Shown here in pieces: positions 55,913 to 63,953 of a stretch of DNA of 64,000 nt. The notes under the pieces were generated by a model that was not told the DNA's origin, searched no databases, and saw only the letters and a list, made by a program, of their open reading frames with translations. The position numbers and the translations under genes were made by a program. The first letter of the stretch is position 1; each line of letters begins with the position of its first letter. The stretch comes from Acidobacteriota bacterium. Lineage in GTDB: Bacteria > Acidobacteriota > Thermoanaerobaculia > Multivoradales > Multivoraceae. The stretch is taken from the NCBI GenBank assembly GCA_028877275.1, contig JAPPFP010000010.1, positions 193,640 through 257,639 of the forward strand, read 5' to 3'.

Positions 55913-57988
55913 TCAGCGCCGGGAGAGCTCACTCAGCTTGCGGCGCACGGATTCGACGTTCTCCTCGTCGTTGATCGCCAACGCCTGCTCGTAGGCCTCC
56001 CGGGCTCGCTGCGGATCGCCCAGCGCGACATAGACGTCCCCGAGATGCTCGAGGATCGTGGAGTCCCGGGGCACGAGCTGGTTCGCCCGTTCCAGGTGCC
56101 GCCGGGCCTGCTCGAATTCGCCGAGCCGGAACAGCGCCCAACCCAGGGAGTCGACGAAGGCACCGTTGTTCGGGTCGAGATCGACCGCACGGCGAATCAG
56201 CTCCAGCGCCTGCTCCAGGTTCTCCCCGTTGTCCGCCCACATGTAGCCGAGGTAGTTCATCGCGTGACTGTTCTCGGGCTGGAGCGCAAGCACCGCCTGG
56301 AACTGATCCGCTGCTTCGTCATAGCGCCGGCTGCGTTCATAGGCCTCTCCGAGCTGGTACCGAAGCGCCGCCCGCAGAGCGTCCCTCTCCACGTCGAGTC
56401 CTGTCTCGGCGCCGGCGTCGATACGCGCAAGCGCCCGCAGGAGGAAGGGAATGGACTCCCTGAAGAGTCCCTGTTCACGGCAGGACTCGGAGACCAGCAT
56501 GAGGCGCCGGACATCTCCGTCCGCGGCCAGGTCCTCGTAGACGCGGAGGGCGAGTCTGTCGGCTCCCAGGTCGAAGTAGAGCCGTGCCTTCCTCACCAGC
56601 GCCGGCAACTCCGGCTCGCCGTCGTCGTTCTCCCTGAGCAACCGATCGTTGGCGACGGCGTCCCGGCGCAGCATCGCCATGGCCCGGCGCTTCCTGCCGG
56701 CCTCGGCCAGCAGCTCGGCCTGGCTCAGCACGAGCTCGGCGGACTCTCCGGCTCGCTGTTCCTCGGCTTCCAGTACTTCCAGCGCCTCGTCCAACTCTCC
56801 CAACTGGCGCAAGGCCTCGACCAGCAGGCTGAGCCCCAGATCCGCCGACTGCGAGCCTTCATCGGTGCTTCGGTCGGCGCGATCGACGAGCCTCTGGCCG
56901 ATGTCCCTGATCCGGCTCCATTCCCCCTCCCGCATCAGCAGGGGCACCGCCTCCCGCACGATTCGCGGATTGTCCCGCGACTCCCGTGTGAGGTTCTCGA
57001 GCAGTTCGATGGCCTCCGACGTCCGCCCCGACTCGGCCAGGATCCTTGCCTCCAGGAGCCGAGCGCGCGGGTCCGCGCGGGCCGCGCGGGGCAGCGCGCG
57101 AAGGCGGTCCAGCGCCTCCGCCAGGTCTTCCGCTCGCTGCCGCGAACTCGTTCCCTCGGCAACGCCGCGACGAAAGTACTCCTCTGCCAGGGCTCCCCGC
57201 ACGGCGATGTTCTCCGGGTGCTCGGCGACGGCGCCCTCGAGCAGCTCGATGGCCTCCGTGTGGTTGCCCCGCTGGCTCTCGCGGTGAGCCAGCTCCATCC
57301 TGGCCTCGAGCGAGAGGCCGTCGAGCCGGAGCATCTCGTTCCGGACTGCCTCGGCCCGGTCGTCCCGGCCCGCACGGCGGAACGCATCGACCAGCAGTCC
57401 CTGAAGCTGCCGGTGTCCGTTGTGGTAGCTGACGAGTTCCTCGAGCACTGACGCGGCCTCTTCGTACTCCTCGAGTCGCTCCCGAATCCGGTAGAGGAGC
57501 ATCATGCCGTCGATGTCGCTCGGCGCGAGGCGACGGAGACGCTCCAGCGCCTCGATCGCCTGATCGAGCACCTCCCCGCGCCGACCGCCGCCGGGCAAAC
57601 TGACGAGCACTACCGCGTGCGCCCGCAGCACGTCCACATCGTCCGGCGCGAGCCGGTAGGCGACGGACGTGTGCTCGGCGGCCTCGTCGAAACGGCGCAG
57701 CTTCTCGGCCAGGAACTCCGCCAGACCGATCCGCAGAAACGGAGCGTCCGGATCCGCGGCCACGGCCCGTTCGAAGAGGTCGAGGGCCTCGTCCACGCGG
57801 TCCGGTTCAGCGGCCAGCAGCCGCGCCGCGGTGAACAGGAACGGCCCGCTCTCGGCGGGCGCCGCGTCGGCTTCCTGCGCCACAGTCGACTGTGATCCGA
57901 GGCAGAGCAGGGTCACCGCGGCTACCGGCACGGCGCCCCGCAAAGCGCGGCCGGAGAGGGACCGGAAACCTGCTTCCTCGTGGTCCAT
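55913..57988 (-). CDS. Secreted TPR-repeat protein
   Basis: 691 residues from ATG 57988. A signal peptide (about 15-38, ALRGAVPVAAVTLLCLGSQSTVAQ) is followed by some 15 or more TPR-like helical pairs across the whole length, such as EALDLFERAVAADPDAPFLR near 70-90 and the C-terminal set AMNYLGYMWADNGENLEQALELI and RRHLERANQLVPRDSTILEHL (quoted in part). Likely periplasmic or outer-membrane scaffold. The equivalent Pseudomonas gene (a TPR protein before lolB) occupies the same place. An extended -10-like element lies 10 bases before the start. Confidence 0.85.
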   Translation of the reverse strand: MDHEEAGFRSLSGRALRGAVPVAAVTLLCLGSQSTVAQEADAAPAESGPFLFTAARLLAAEPDRVDEALDLFERAVAADPDAPFLRIGLAEFLAEKLRRFDEAAEHTSVAYRLAPDDVDVLRAHAVVLVSLPGGGRRGEVLDQAIEALERLRRLAPSDIDGMMLLYRIRERLEEYEEAASVLEELVSYHNGHRQLQGLLVDAFRRAGRDDRAEAVRNEMLRLDGLSLEARMELAHRESQRGNHTEAIELLEGAVAEHPENIAVRGALAEEYFRRGVAEGTSSRQRAEDLAEALDRLRALPRAARADPRARLLEARILAESGRTSEAIELLENLTRESRDNPRIVREAVPLLMREGEWSRIRDIGQRLVDRADRSTDEGSQSADLGLSLLVEALRQLGELDEALEVLEAEEQRAGESAELVLSQAELLAEAGRKRRAMAMLRRDAVANDRLLRENDDGEPELPALVRKARLYFDLGADRLALRVYEDLAADGDVRRLMLVSESCREQGLFRESIPFLLRALARIDAGAETGLDVERDALRAALRYQLGEAYERSRRYDEAADQFQAVLALQPENSHAMNYLGYMWADNGENLEQALELIRRAVDLDPNNGAFVDSLGWALFRLGEFEQARRHLERANQLVPRDSTILEHLGDVYVALGDPQRAREAYEQALAINDEENVESVRRKLSELSRR

Positions 57989-57998
57989 GGAACGGCCA

Positions 57999-58007
57999 AG
58001 GGTAGCA
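57999..58007 (-). promoter_or_regulatory. Extended -10-like element before the TPR gene
   Basis: Minus-strand TGcTACCCT ends 10 bases before the ATG at 57988 and no Shine-Dalgarno sequence intervenes. It fits the TAnnnT pattern shared by other first genes here, though the hexamer is a weak TATAAT match. Confidence 0.3.
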
Positions 58008-58039
58008 CCCTCCCGCAACAACTTCGGCCGCCCGGACTC

Positions 58040-58068
58040 TTTACCGGGACCGCCGCCCGGGTTAGAAT
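58040..58068 (+). promoter_or_regulatory. Sigma70-type promoter of the HU/IHF gene
   Basis: TTTACC (58040-58045) and TAGAAT (58063-58068) are 17 bases apart. Transcription would start near 58075, leaving a leader of about 59 nt that contains the GGGAGGAGG ribosome-binding site before the ATG at 58134. Confidence 0.55.
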
Positions 58069-58133
58069 CGACGGTCCACGTCGGGCCGTGGCCGGTCGTT
58101 TCGGCCCACGGATTCAGGGAGGAGGCACTCAAG

Positions 58134-58400
58134 ATGATCAAGGCGGATATCGTCAACCGGGTCGCGGAGAACTCCGATCTTCCCCGGGTCAAGGCGGCCC
58201 GCGCCGTCGACACGATCCTCGGTGCGATGAAGGACGCGCTCGGCGACGGCAAGCGGATCGAGTTGCGCGGTTTCGGCGTCTTTCAGGTGCGCGATCGCAA
58301 GCGCGGCGTGGGCCGCAATCCGAAGACCGGCGTCGAGGTGACGATCTCCCCCGGCAAGACGGTTCTCTTCAAGCCCGGCAAGGAACTCAAGAACCTCTAG
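58134..58400 (+). CDS. HU/IHF-family DNA-binding protein
   Basis: 88 residues; nucleoid protein that bends DNA as a dimer. Family sequence throughout: MIKADIVNRVAENSDL, RIELRGFGVFQVRDRKRGVG (beta arm region near 42-61), RNPKTGVEV and FKPGKELKNL at the end. IHF-like features (RxGRNPKTG) exist but a single gene could be HU or IHF. ATG 58134 follows GGGAGGAGG; the open frame upstream is non-coding. Converges on dtd with a 15-base gap. Confidence 0.94.
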   Translation: MIKADIVNRVAENSDLPRVKAARAVDTILGAMKDALGDGKRIELRGFGVFQVRDRKRGVGRNPKTGVEVTISPGKTVLFKPGKELKNL

Positions 58401-58415
58401 CAACCGGCGCCGAAG

Positions 58416-58853
58416 CTAGAAGTCCAGCACGAAGGTGACCGGTCCATCGTTGACCAGGTCCACCCGCATCTGCGCTCCGAAACGCCCGCACTCCACGTGC
58501 ACGCCGGCCGTCTCCAGCCGGCGGCGAAGTTCCTCGAGCAGCGGCTCGGCCACCTCCGGCGGGGCCGCCCGGTCGAACGACGGCCGCCTCCCCTTGCGCG
58601 TCAACGCGGCCAGTGTGAACTGCGACACGAGGAGAATCGCCCCGCCCGACCGGCGCACGTCGAGGTTCATCCGCCCGCGCTCGTCGTCGAAGAACCGGAG
58701 CCCGACCAGCTTTGCCGCGGCCGCCTCCACTTGGTCCTGACCGTCGCCGACTTCCACGCCGGCAAGGACCACCATGCCGGCTCCTATCTTCCCCACGGGC
58801 CGGCCCTCGACCGAAACCTCGGCTCCCGCCACCCGCTGCACGACCAGCCGCAT
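58416..58853 (-). CDS. dtd: D-aminoacyl-tRNA deacylase
   Basis: 145 residues; removes D-amino acids and glycine from mischarged tRNAs. Both signature motifs are present: LLVSQFTLAA near 74-83 and NDGPVTFVLDF at the C-terminus, plus MRLVVQRV at the start and the LVGLRFFDDERGRMNLDV segment. A TATCGT hexamer (58865-58860) ends six bases before the ATG, suggesting a leaderless mRNA. Confidence 0.95.
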   Translation of the reverse strand: MRLVVQRVAGAEVSVEGRPVGKIGAGMVVLAGVEVGDGQDQVEAAAAKLVGLRFFDDERGRMNLDVRRSGGAILLVSQFTLAALTRKGRRPSFDRAAPPEVAEPLLEELRRRLETAGVHVECGRFGAQMRVDLVNDGPVTFVLDF

Positions 58854-58859
58854 GCCCGG

Positions 58860-58865
58860 ACGATA
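58860..58865 (-). promoter_or_regulatory. -10-like element adjoining the dtd start
   Basis: TATCGT on the minus strand, last base at 58860, would place transcription start at the A of the dtd ATG (58853). No Shine-Dalgarno sequence is present. Confidence 0.3.
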
Positions 58866-59025
58866 GCTCCGAAGGGCACGCCGGGGTTACGATCGACGAT
58901 CAGGGCCATGGCGTGGCCGGCCGTCGTGACGCGGCGTCCGGCCTTCGCCGCGGCCTGACAACACGAGTTTCCCTGGCGGTCGGCGTCAGGTCGCCGCCTT
59001 GAGTCATTCTGAAAGGAAGAAGTGC

Positions 59026-59466
59026 ATGTTGAACAAGGTGATCCTCATCGGGAACCTGGGCCGCGACCCGGAGATCCGCACCACTCAGTCAGGCCAGACG
59101 GTCGCGAACTTCAGCGTCGCGACCACCCGTCGCTGGCGCGACCGCGACGGCAATCGTCAGGAAGAGACGGAGTGGCACTACATCGTCTGCTGGGGCCGAC
59201 AGGCCGAAGTCGCCGGGCAGTACCTGACCAGGGGCCGTCTGGTCTCGGTCGAGGGAAGGCTGCAGACCCGTTCCTGGGACGACCAGCAGAGCGGCCAGAA
59301 GCGCTATCGCACGGAGATCATCTGCGACAACTTCCAGATGCTGGGCGGTCGGGCAGACAGCTCCGGGCAGGGCTACGGCTCGCGCAACCGGCCCGATGCC
59401 GGACAGCCGGCTCCGCAGGACCAGGGTTTCGACGCCGGCGAACAGGACGACGACATCCCGTTCTAG
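59026..59466 (+). CDS. ssb: Single-stranded DNA-binding protein
   Basis: 146 residues from ATG 59026 (after GGAAG). OB fold: [16 protein letters not shown] near 3-18, [30 protein letters not shown] near 51 and [15 protein letters not shown] near 73. The tail is Gln/Gly-rich and ends in DDDIPF, the conserved tip that binds RecO, PriA and others; priA, recG and recJ in this window are known partners. An in-frame upstream ATG-less extension to 58999 is unlikely. Confidence 0.96.
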   Translation: MLNKVILIGNLGRDPEIRTTQSGQTVANFSVATTRRWRDRDGNRQEETEWHYIVCWGRQAEVAGQYLTRGRLVSVEGRLQTRSWDDQQSGQKRYRTEIICDNFQMLGGRADSSGQGYGSRNRPDAGQPAPQDQGFDAGEQDDDIPF

Positions 59467-59504
59467 CTCGGTGTGGGTACAGCCCTCCGCGGCTAACCCC
59501 GGAT

Positions 59505-59522
59505 GCCGGCCAGAAGGCCGGC
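59505..59522. terminator. Inverted repeat between convergent ssb and mutS
   Basis: GCCGGCC-AGAA-GGCCGGC is a perfect seven-pair GC hairpin in the 75-base gap where ssb and mutS converge. It could stop transcription from both sides, although no U-run follows on either strand. Outer bases GGTGT and ACACC may extend the structure. The element resembles the short GC hairpin repeats dispersed in some high-GC genomes. Confidence 0.5.
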
Positions 59523-59541
59523 GCACCGACACCCGGAGCTG

Positions 59542-62262
59542 CTAGCGCTTCACGCCAAGCCGGCTCTGCAGGGTCTGGAGCAGGTTCAGGGCGGCGAGGG
59601 GCGTCAACTGGTCAACGTCGACCGCCTTCAGCGCCTCGACCACCGCCTCGTCCTCGCCGCCCCATAGTGCGAGCTGGTCCGCGCCGGGACTCGGCGGCGA
59701 CCCGGAGGCGCCGTCGACGATCCGGGGCTTGCCGGAAAAGCCGTACTGCTGGGACTCGATGTTCGAGAGCACCGCGGCGGCGCGCTCGATGACCTCCCGG
59801 GGCACCCCCGCCAGGCGGGCCACGTGCAGACCGTACGACTTGTCGGCTCGACCTTCCGCCACCCGGTGCAGGAAGAGGATCTGGTCCTGCCACTCCTTGA
59901 CCGCCATGCGCGAGTTCCTGACACGCGCAAGGGTCGCCGGCAGCCCGGTCAGCTCGTGGTAGTGGGTGGCGAAGAGGGCCAGCGAGCCGTTGTGCTCGTG
60001 CAGGCGTTCGATGATGGCCCATGCCAGGGAAAGACCGTCATAGGTCGACGTGCCGCGCCCCACCTCGTCCAGGACAACCAGGCTCTCGGACGTCGCGTGG
60101 CGCAGGATGTTCGCCGTCTCGACCATCTCGACCATGAACGTCGATTCGCCCCGGGCCAGGTCGTCACTGGCGCCGACGCGGGTGAAGATGCGGTCGACCA
60201 GGCCGATCTCGGCGCTCTGCGCGGGGACGAAACACCCGGCGTGGGCCATCAGTACGATCAGCGCGGTCTGCCGGAGGTAGGTCGACTTGCCGCCCATGTT
60301 GGGGCCGGTCAGCAGGATGATCTGTTCCTCGTTCCGATCCAGGCGCACGTCGTTCGGCACGAAACCGGAAGCGCCCCGAACCGCCGCCGTCGATCGCTCG
60401 ACGACGGGATGGCGTCCCTCGCGGATCTCGATCCTGCCCGAGGTGGCCAGCATGCGTGGTCGGACGTAGTCGTAGCGGCCAGCGACTTCCGCCAGCGCGG
60501 TCAGGCAGTCGAGCCGCGCAAGCGCGGCCGCCAGGACGAGCAGCCGCCGAGCCTCCCGGGCGGCCTCGGCACGGAGGGCCTCGAAGATCTCCTGCTCCAG
60601 GGCGAACTGGCCGCTCTCGGCGCCCAGGATCTGCTGTTCCAGCTCCTTCAGGTCTTCCGTGACGTAGCGTTCGGCGTTCGTCAGGGTCTGCCGGCGCACG
60701 TAGTGGTCGGGAACCCGGTCCTGCTGGGTCTTTCGCACTTCCAGGTAGTAGCCGAACACCCGGTTGTAACCGACCTTCAGCGAAGGGATCCCCGTCGCCT
60801 CCCGCTCTCCGGTCTCGAGGGCCGCGATGTGCCCCTTGCCGTCTCGCGCCAGAGACCGAAGCCGGTCGAGTTCCGGGTCGACGCCGGCGGCGATCACGCC
60901 GCCTTCGCTCAGCGAGCCCGGCGTCTCCGCCAGGATCTCGTCGAACCTCGCTCGCAACTCCGGAAGCACGTCCGTCCGCCCCAACCCGTCGAGGAGGCCG
61001 GAGTCCAGCCCGGCGACGGCCGCGAGCGTGGCAGGGGCGTCGCGCAGCGTGTCCCGCAGGGCCGCGGCCTCACGCGGACTGATCCGCCCCAGGACCAGCC
61101 GCGACGTCAGGCGCTCCAGGTCGGCCATGCCCTTGAACCGCGAGCGGAGCGACTCCCGCAGCGGGATGCTCCGAAGCAGCACGTCGACCGCGTCGTGACG
61201 CTCCCGCAGGGCGCCGGCATCGTGCAGCGGCCGGCTCAGCCAGCGCCGCAACGCCCGGGCGCCGGGACCCGTCCGCGTGAGGTCGAGCACGTCGACCAGG
61301 GTCCGTCCGCCCTGGTGCTGGAGGTGGCGAAAGACTTCCAGGTTGCGCTGGGTCGTGTCGTCCACGATCACGCAACGATCGTCGTGCTGGACTTCCAGAC
61401 CCGTTACATGGTCGATGTCCGACCTGGCGGCGCGGCGCGCGTACTCCAGCACGAGGGCCGCCGCGGCAACGGCGGCCTCGCCCTCGACCAGGCCGAAGCC
61501 CCGCAGGTTGTCGACCTGGAACTGCCGACGCAAGGCGCGCTCCGCGGACGAGGCCCGCGGCGCCTCCGAGCCCTCGACCGCCGTATGCGGGACTCCGGCC
61601 CGGTCGATCCAGGCCGGAAGCTGGCCCCCCGGATCGGCCATCCCCCGCTCGAAGTCCTCGCCGCACGATAGAACCTCGCGCGGCGCGAGCCGTTCGAGAT
61701 CCTCCACCGCGAGCGCCGCGTCCGTCCAGCGACGCACGAAGAACTCGCCGGTGGAGACGTCGAGGAACGCGCCGGCGCCCGCCCCGCCGTTGAAGCGAAT
61801 GCCGGCGAGGTAGTTCGGCCGGTTCTGATCGAGCATCTCCAGGTCGCTGATCGTTCCCGGCGTCACGACCCGGGTCACCTCCCGGCGCACGAGTCCCCGG
61901 GCCTGCGCCGGATCCTCGACCTGATCGCAGACCGCGACCTTGTAGCCCGCGTCGAGCAGCCTCGCGATGTAGGAGTCGACGGCATGGTGCGGCACGCCGC
62001 ACATCGGCGCCTCGCTGGCGGTGCCCTTCTGGCGCGCGGTGAGGGCGACATCGAGCACCGGCGCGGCGGTTGTGGCGTCCTCGAAGAACAGCTCGAAGAA
62101 GTCGCCCATCCGGTACAACAGGATCGCGTCCGGATGCTCGGCCTTGACCGTCAGGTAGTGCCGGAGCATCGGTGTGAGCGTGGCGATGTCCCGCGCCGGC
62201 TCGGCCGATCGACCGGCCGGTGTCCGCGAATCCCCCGCGTTCTCTGCAGCGCTCCCGTCCAC
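59542..62262 (-). CDS. mutS: DNA mismatch repair protein MutS
   Basis: 906 residues, long for the family but within range. Mismatch-binding domain: YRMGDFFELFFEDA near 46-59 (the Phe-x-Glu wedge), GVPHHAVDSYIARLL near 86. Later, clamp and lever helices, then the ABC ATPase: TGPNMGGKSTYLRQTA near 655-670, STFMVEMVETANIL near 710, DEVGRGTSTYDGLS near 735 and a C-terminal extension. It starts with GTG at 62262 in a 27-base gap shared with tsaB. mutL is not in the window. Confidence 0.97.
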   Translation of the reverse strand: MDGSAAENAGDSRTPAGRSAEPARDIATLTPMLRHYLTVKAEHPDAILLYRMGDFFELFFEDATTAAPVLDVALTARQKGTASEAPMCGVPHHAVDSYIARLLDAGYKVAVCDQVEDPAQARGLVRREVTRVVTPGTISDLEMLDQNRPNYLAGIRFNGGAGAGAFLDVSTGEFFVRRWTDAALAVEDLERLAPREVLSCGEDFERGMADPGGQLPAWIDRAGVPHTAVEGSEAPRASSAERALRRQFQVDNLRGFGLVEGEAAVAAAALVLEYARRAARSDIDHVTGLEVQHDDRCVIVDDTTQRNLEVFRHLQHQGGRTLVDVLDLTRTGPGARALRRWLSRPLHDAGALRERHDAVDVLLRSIPLRESLRSRFKGMADLERLTSRLVLGRISPREAAALRDTLRDAPATLAAVAGLDSGLLDGLGRTDVLPELRARFDEILAETPGSLSEGGVIAAGVDPELDRLRSLARDGKGHIAALETGEREATGIPSLKVGYNRVFGYYLEVRKTQQDRVPDHYVRRQTLTNAERYVTEDLKELEQQILGAESGQFALEQEIFEALRAEAAREARRLLVLAAALARLDCLTALAEVAGRYDYVRPRMLATSGRIEIREGRHPVVERSTAAVRGASGFVPNDVRLDRNEEQIILLTGPNMGGKSTYLRQTALIVLMAHAGCFVPAQSAEIGLVDRIFTRVGASDDLARGESTFMVEMVETANILRHATSESLVVLDEVGRGTSTYDGLSLAWAIIERLHEHNGSLALFATHYHELTGLPATLARVRNSRMAVKEWQDQILFLHRVAEGRADKSYGLHVARLAGVPREVIERAAAVLSNIESQQYGFSGKPRIVDGASGSPPSPGADQLALWGGEDEAVVEALKAVDVDQLTPLAALNLLQTLQSRLGVKR

Positions 62263-62273
62263 GGACGGTCGTC

Positions 62274-62281
62274 AGTATAGT
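62274..62281. promoter_or_regulatory. Compact bidirectional promoter between mutS and tsaB
   Basis: The divergent gap 62263-62289 is only 27 bases and contains one AT-rich octamer, agtatagt. Plus strand TATAGT (62276-62281) ends eight bases before the tsaB ATG; minus strand TATACT (62279-62274) ends 11 bases before the mutS GTG. Both genes would have leaders of about 2-5 nt and lack Shine-Dalgarno sequences. Confidence 0.5.
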
Positions 62282-62289
62282 GAGCGGCG

Positions 62290-63003
62290 ATGCCTTCCGG
62301 GCCGCTGCTCGCCTTCGACACCGGCTCGCCCGTCGTCAGCGTGGCGCTAGCTCGAGCGGACCGGGTCGACACGCTCGCCACGCCCCAGGGCCGTTCGTCG
62401 CGTGAACTCGTCGCGATGATCGACGAACTGCTCGCGGCCGCGGGTCTCGAAGCCCGCGAGCTGGGAGGCATCGGGGCCGCCAGGGGTCCGGGCAGCTTCA
62501 CCGGGCTGCGAGTGGGACTGGCGACCGCGATCGGTCTGCACCAGGCCACCGGAGTGCGCACGGGAGCGGTGTCCACGTTCGAGATCCTGGCCGGCCACTA
62601 CGCCGAGACGGCGGCCGCGCCGGAACCGGTGGTCCTGGCGGTCGTCGACGCGCACCGGGACCGCTGGTTCACCCAGCGCATGCGGCTGGAAGCCGACGGC
62701 GCGGCCCGGGCCGACGAACCGCCCGAGATCAGAAGCCGGACCGACCTGGAGCAAAGCGCTCTCCCTGTCGTCGGCCACGGAGCATCCGCTCTGGAGGTTC
62801 CCGCCGGAGCGGTCGACGCGACGGAACTCGCTCCGAGCATGCTGCGCCAGATGCGGAACGGCGACTTCCCCAGGGGGCTTTCGACGCTCGTCGAGCCCCT
62901 CTACCTGCGCCCGCCCGCGACGAGTGCGCCCAAGCTGGTACGCTCAACGCAGGCCACGCGGAAGGCCACCGAACGACCACGGAGGGAGGCGCGCAACGAA
63001 TGA
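62290..63003 (+). CDS. tsaB: tRNA threonylcarbamoyladenosine biosynthesis protein TsaB
   Basis: 237 residues; scaffold partner of TsaD in making t6A37 of tRNA. ASKHA fold: LLAFDTGSPVVSVAL near 6-20, GRSSRELVAMIDELL near 34, GARGPGSFTGLRVGLATA near 61-78 and GVRTGAVSTFEILA near 85. No zinc site, as expected for TsaB. The stop overlaps the next start as ATGA. Confidence 0.93.
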   Translation: MPSGPLLAFDTGSPVVSVALARADRVDTLATPQGRSSRELVAMIDELLAAAGLEARELGGIGAARGPGSFTGLRVGLATAIGLHQATGVRTGAVSTFEILAGHYAETAAAPEPVVLAVVDAHRDRWFTQRMRLEADGAARADEPPEIRSRTDLEQSALPVVGHGASALEVPAGAVDATELAPSMLRQMRNGDFPRGLSTLVEPLYLRPPATSAPKLVRSTQATRKATERPRREARNE

Positions 63004-63227
63004 GCGATGACGCAGTCAAGGAAGAACTTCTGGCGCAGGAGGGCGAATTCAAGAAGCTCTACGAAGAGCATCAGGCCTGTGAGAGTCAACTCGAAGAACT
63101 GGTCGGTCGCCCCGTCCTCTCGCCGACGGATCAATCCGAGGCCAAGCGCATCAAGCTCCACAAGCTCGCTCTCAAGGACCGGATGGAATCCATCATCCGG
63201 TCCCACGCCCTCCAGGCAGCCAGTTAG
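63000..63227 (+). CDS. YdcH-family (DUF465) small coiled-coil protein
   Basis: 75 residues, all helical: EGEFKKLYEEHQACESQLEEL near 14-34 (in part) and SEAKRIKLHKLALKDRME near 46-63, the pattern of DUF465/YdcH, whose function is unknown. It is translationally coupled to tsaB and lies 27 bases before psd. Confidence 0.85.
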   Translation: MSDDAVKEELLAQEGEFKKLYEEHQACESQLEELVGRPVLSPTDQSEAKRIKLHKLALKDRMESIIRSHALQAAS

Positions 63228-63254
63228 CGCCCCTCTTCCAGGCGCACCCTGCGG

Positions 63255-63953
63255 ATGAGATTCGCTCGGGAGGCCTGGCCGTTCGTGCTGCCGTTCCTGG
63301 CCGCGGCGGCCGTGTTCTGGCCCCTTGGCTGGCACATCCCCGCGGGCTCGATGGCCGTCCTCGGCGTTCTGGTGCTCCTCTTCTTCCGCGACCCCACGCG
63401 AAACTACGAGGGACCGCCCGACGTCGTCCTGTCCCCCGCCGAGGGAACGGTGATCGCCGTCGAGGTGATCACCGACAGCGCCCTCGGTGAGGAAGCCTGG
63501 CGGCGCATCTCGATCTTCCTGTCGGTCTTCAACGTTCACACCCAGAAGACGCCGGTCGAGGGCGTGGTGATCGGCAGCATCGCGACGCCAGGAAAGAAAC
63601 TCGCCGCTTACCGCAAGGAGGCAGGCGACGTGAACGAGAACCACCTCACCCTGCTGCGCCGGCCTCAGGGCGATCTCATCGCGGTGCGTCAGATCGCCGG
63701 CCTGGTCGCCCGACGTGTCGTCGCCCATATCCAGGCCGGCCAGCGGGTGATCCAGGGCGAACCTCTCGGCTTGATCAAGTTCGGTTCCCGGGTCGACGTG
63801 TTCGTGCCCCTGTCCTACGACCCCCTGGTCGAGAAAGGCCAACGGGTGGTCTCCGGAGAGACCCCGATCGCCATGCCAACGGACCCGTCCACGCCGCCGC
63901 CGGAGGACTTTCCTGTCCGGAGACTCGCGGTACGAAACGGAGACACTTCATGA
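63255..63953 (+). CDS. psd: Phosphatidylserine decarboxylase-related protein
   Basis: 232 residues; makes phosphatidylethanolamine from phosphatidylserine. The short, type II-like form has two N-terminal membrane helices (about 10-45), FFRDPTR near 43, LSPAEGTV near 57 (usually SPADG), FNVHTQKTPVEG near 94, NENHL and KFGSRVDVFVP near 175, where the Gly-Ser bond is self-cleaved to form the pyruvoyl group. The stop overlaps the next start (ATGA), giving the common psd-pssA pair. Confidence 0.93.
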   Translation: MRFAREAWPFVLPFLAAAAVFWPLGWHIPAGSMAVLGVLVLLFFRDPTRNYEGPPDVVLSPAEGTVIAVEVITDSALGEEAWRRISIFLSVFNVHTQKTPVEGVVIGSIATPGKKLAAYRKEAGDVNENHLTLLRRPQGDLIAVRQIAGLVARRVVAHIQAGQRVIQGEPLGLIKFGSRVDVFVPLSYDPLVEKGQRVVSGETPIAMPTDPSTPPPEDFPVRRLAVRNGDTS

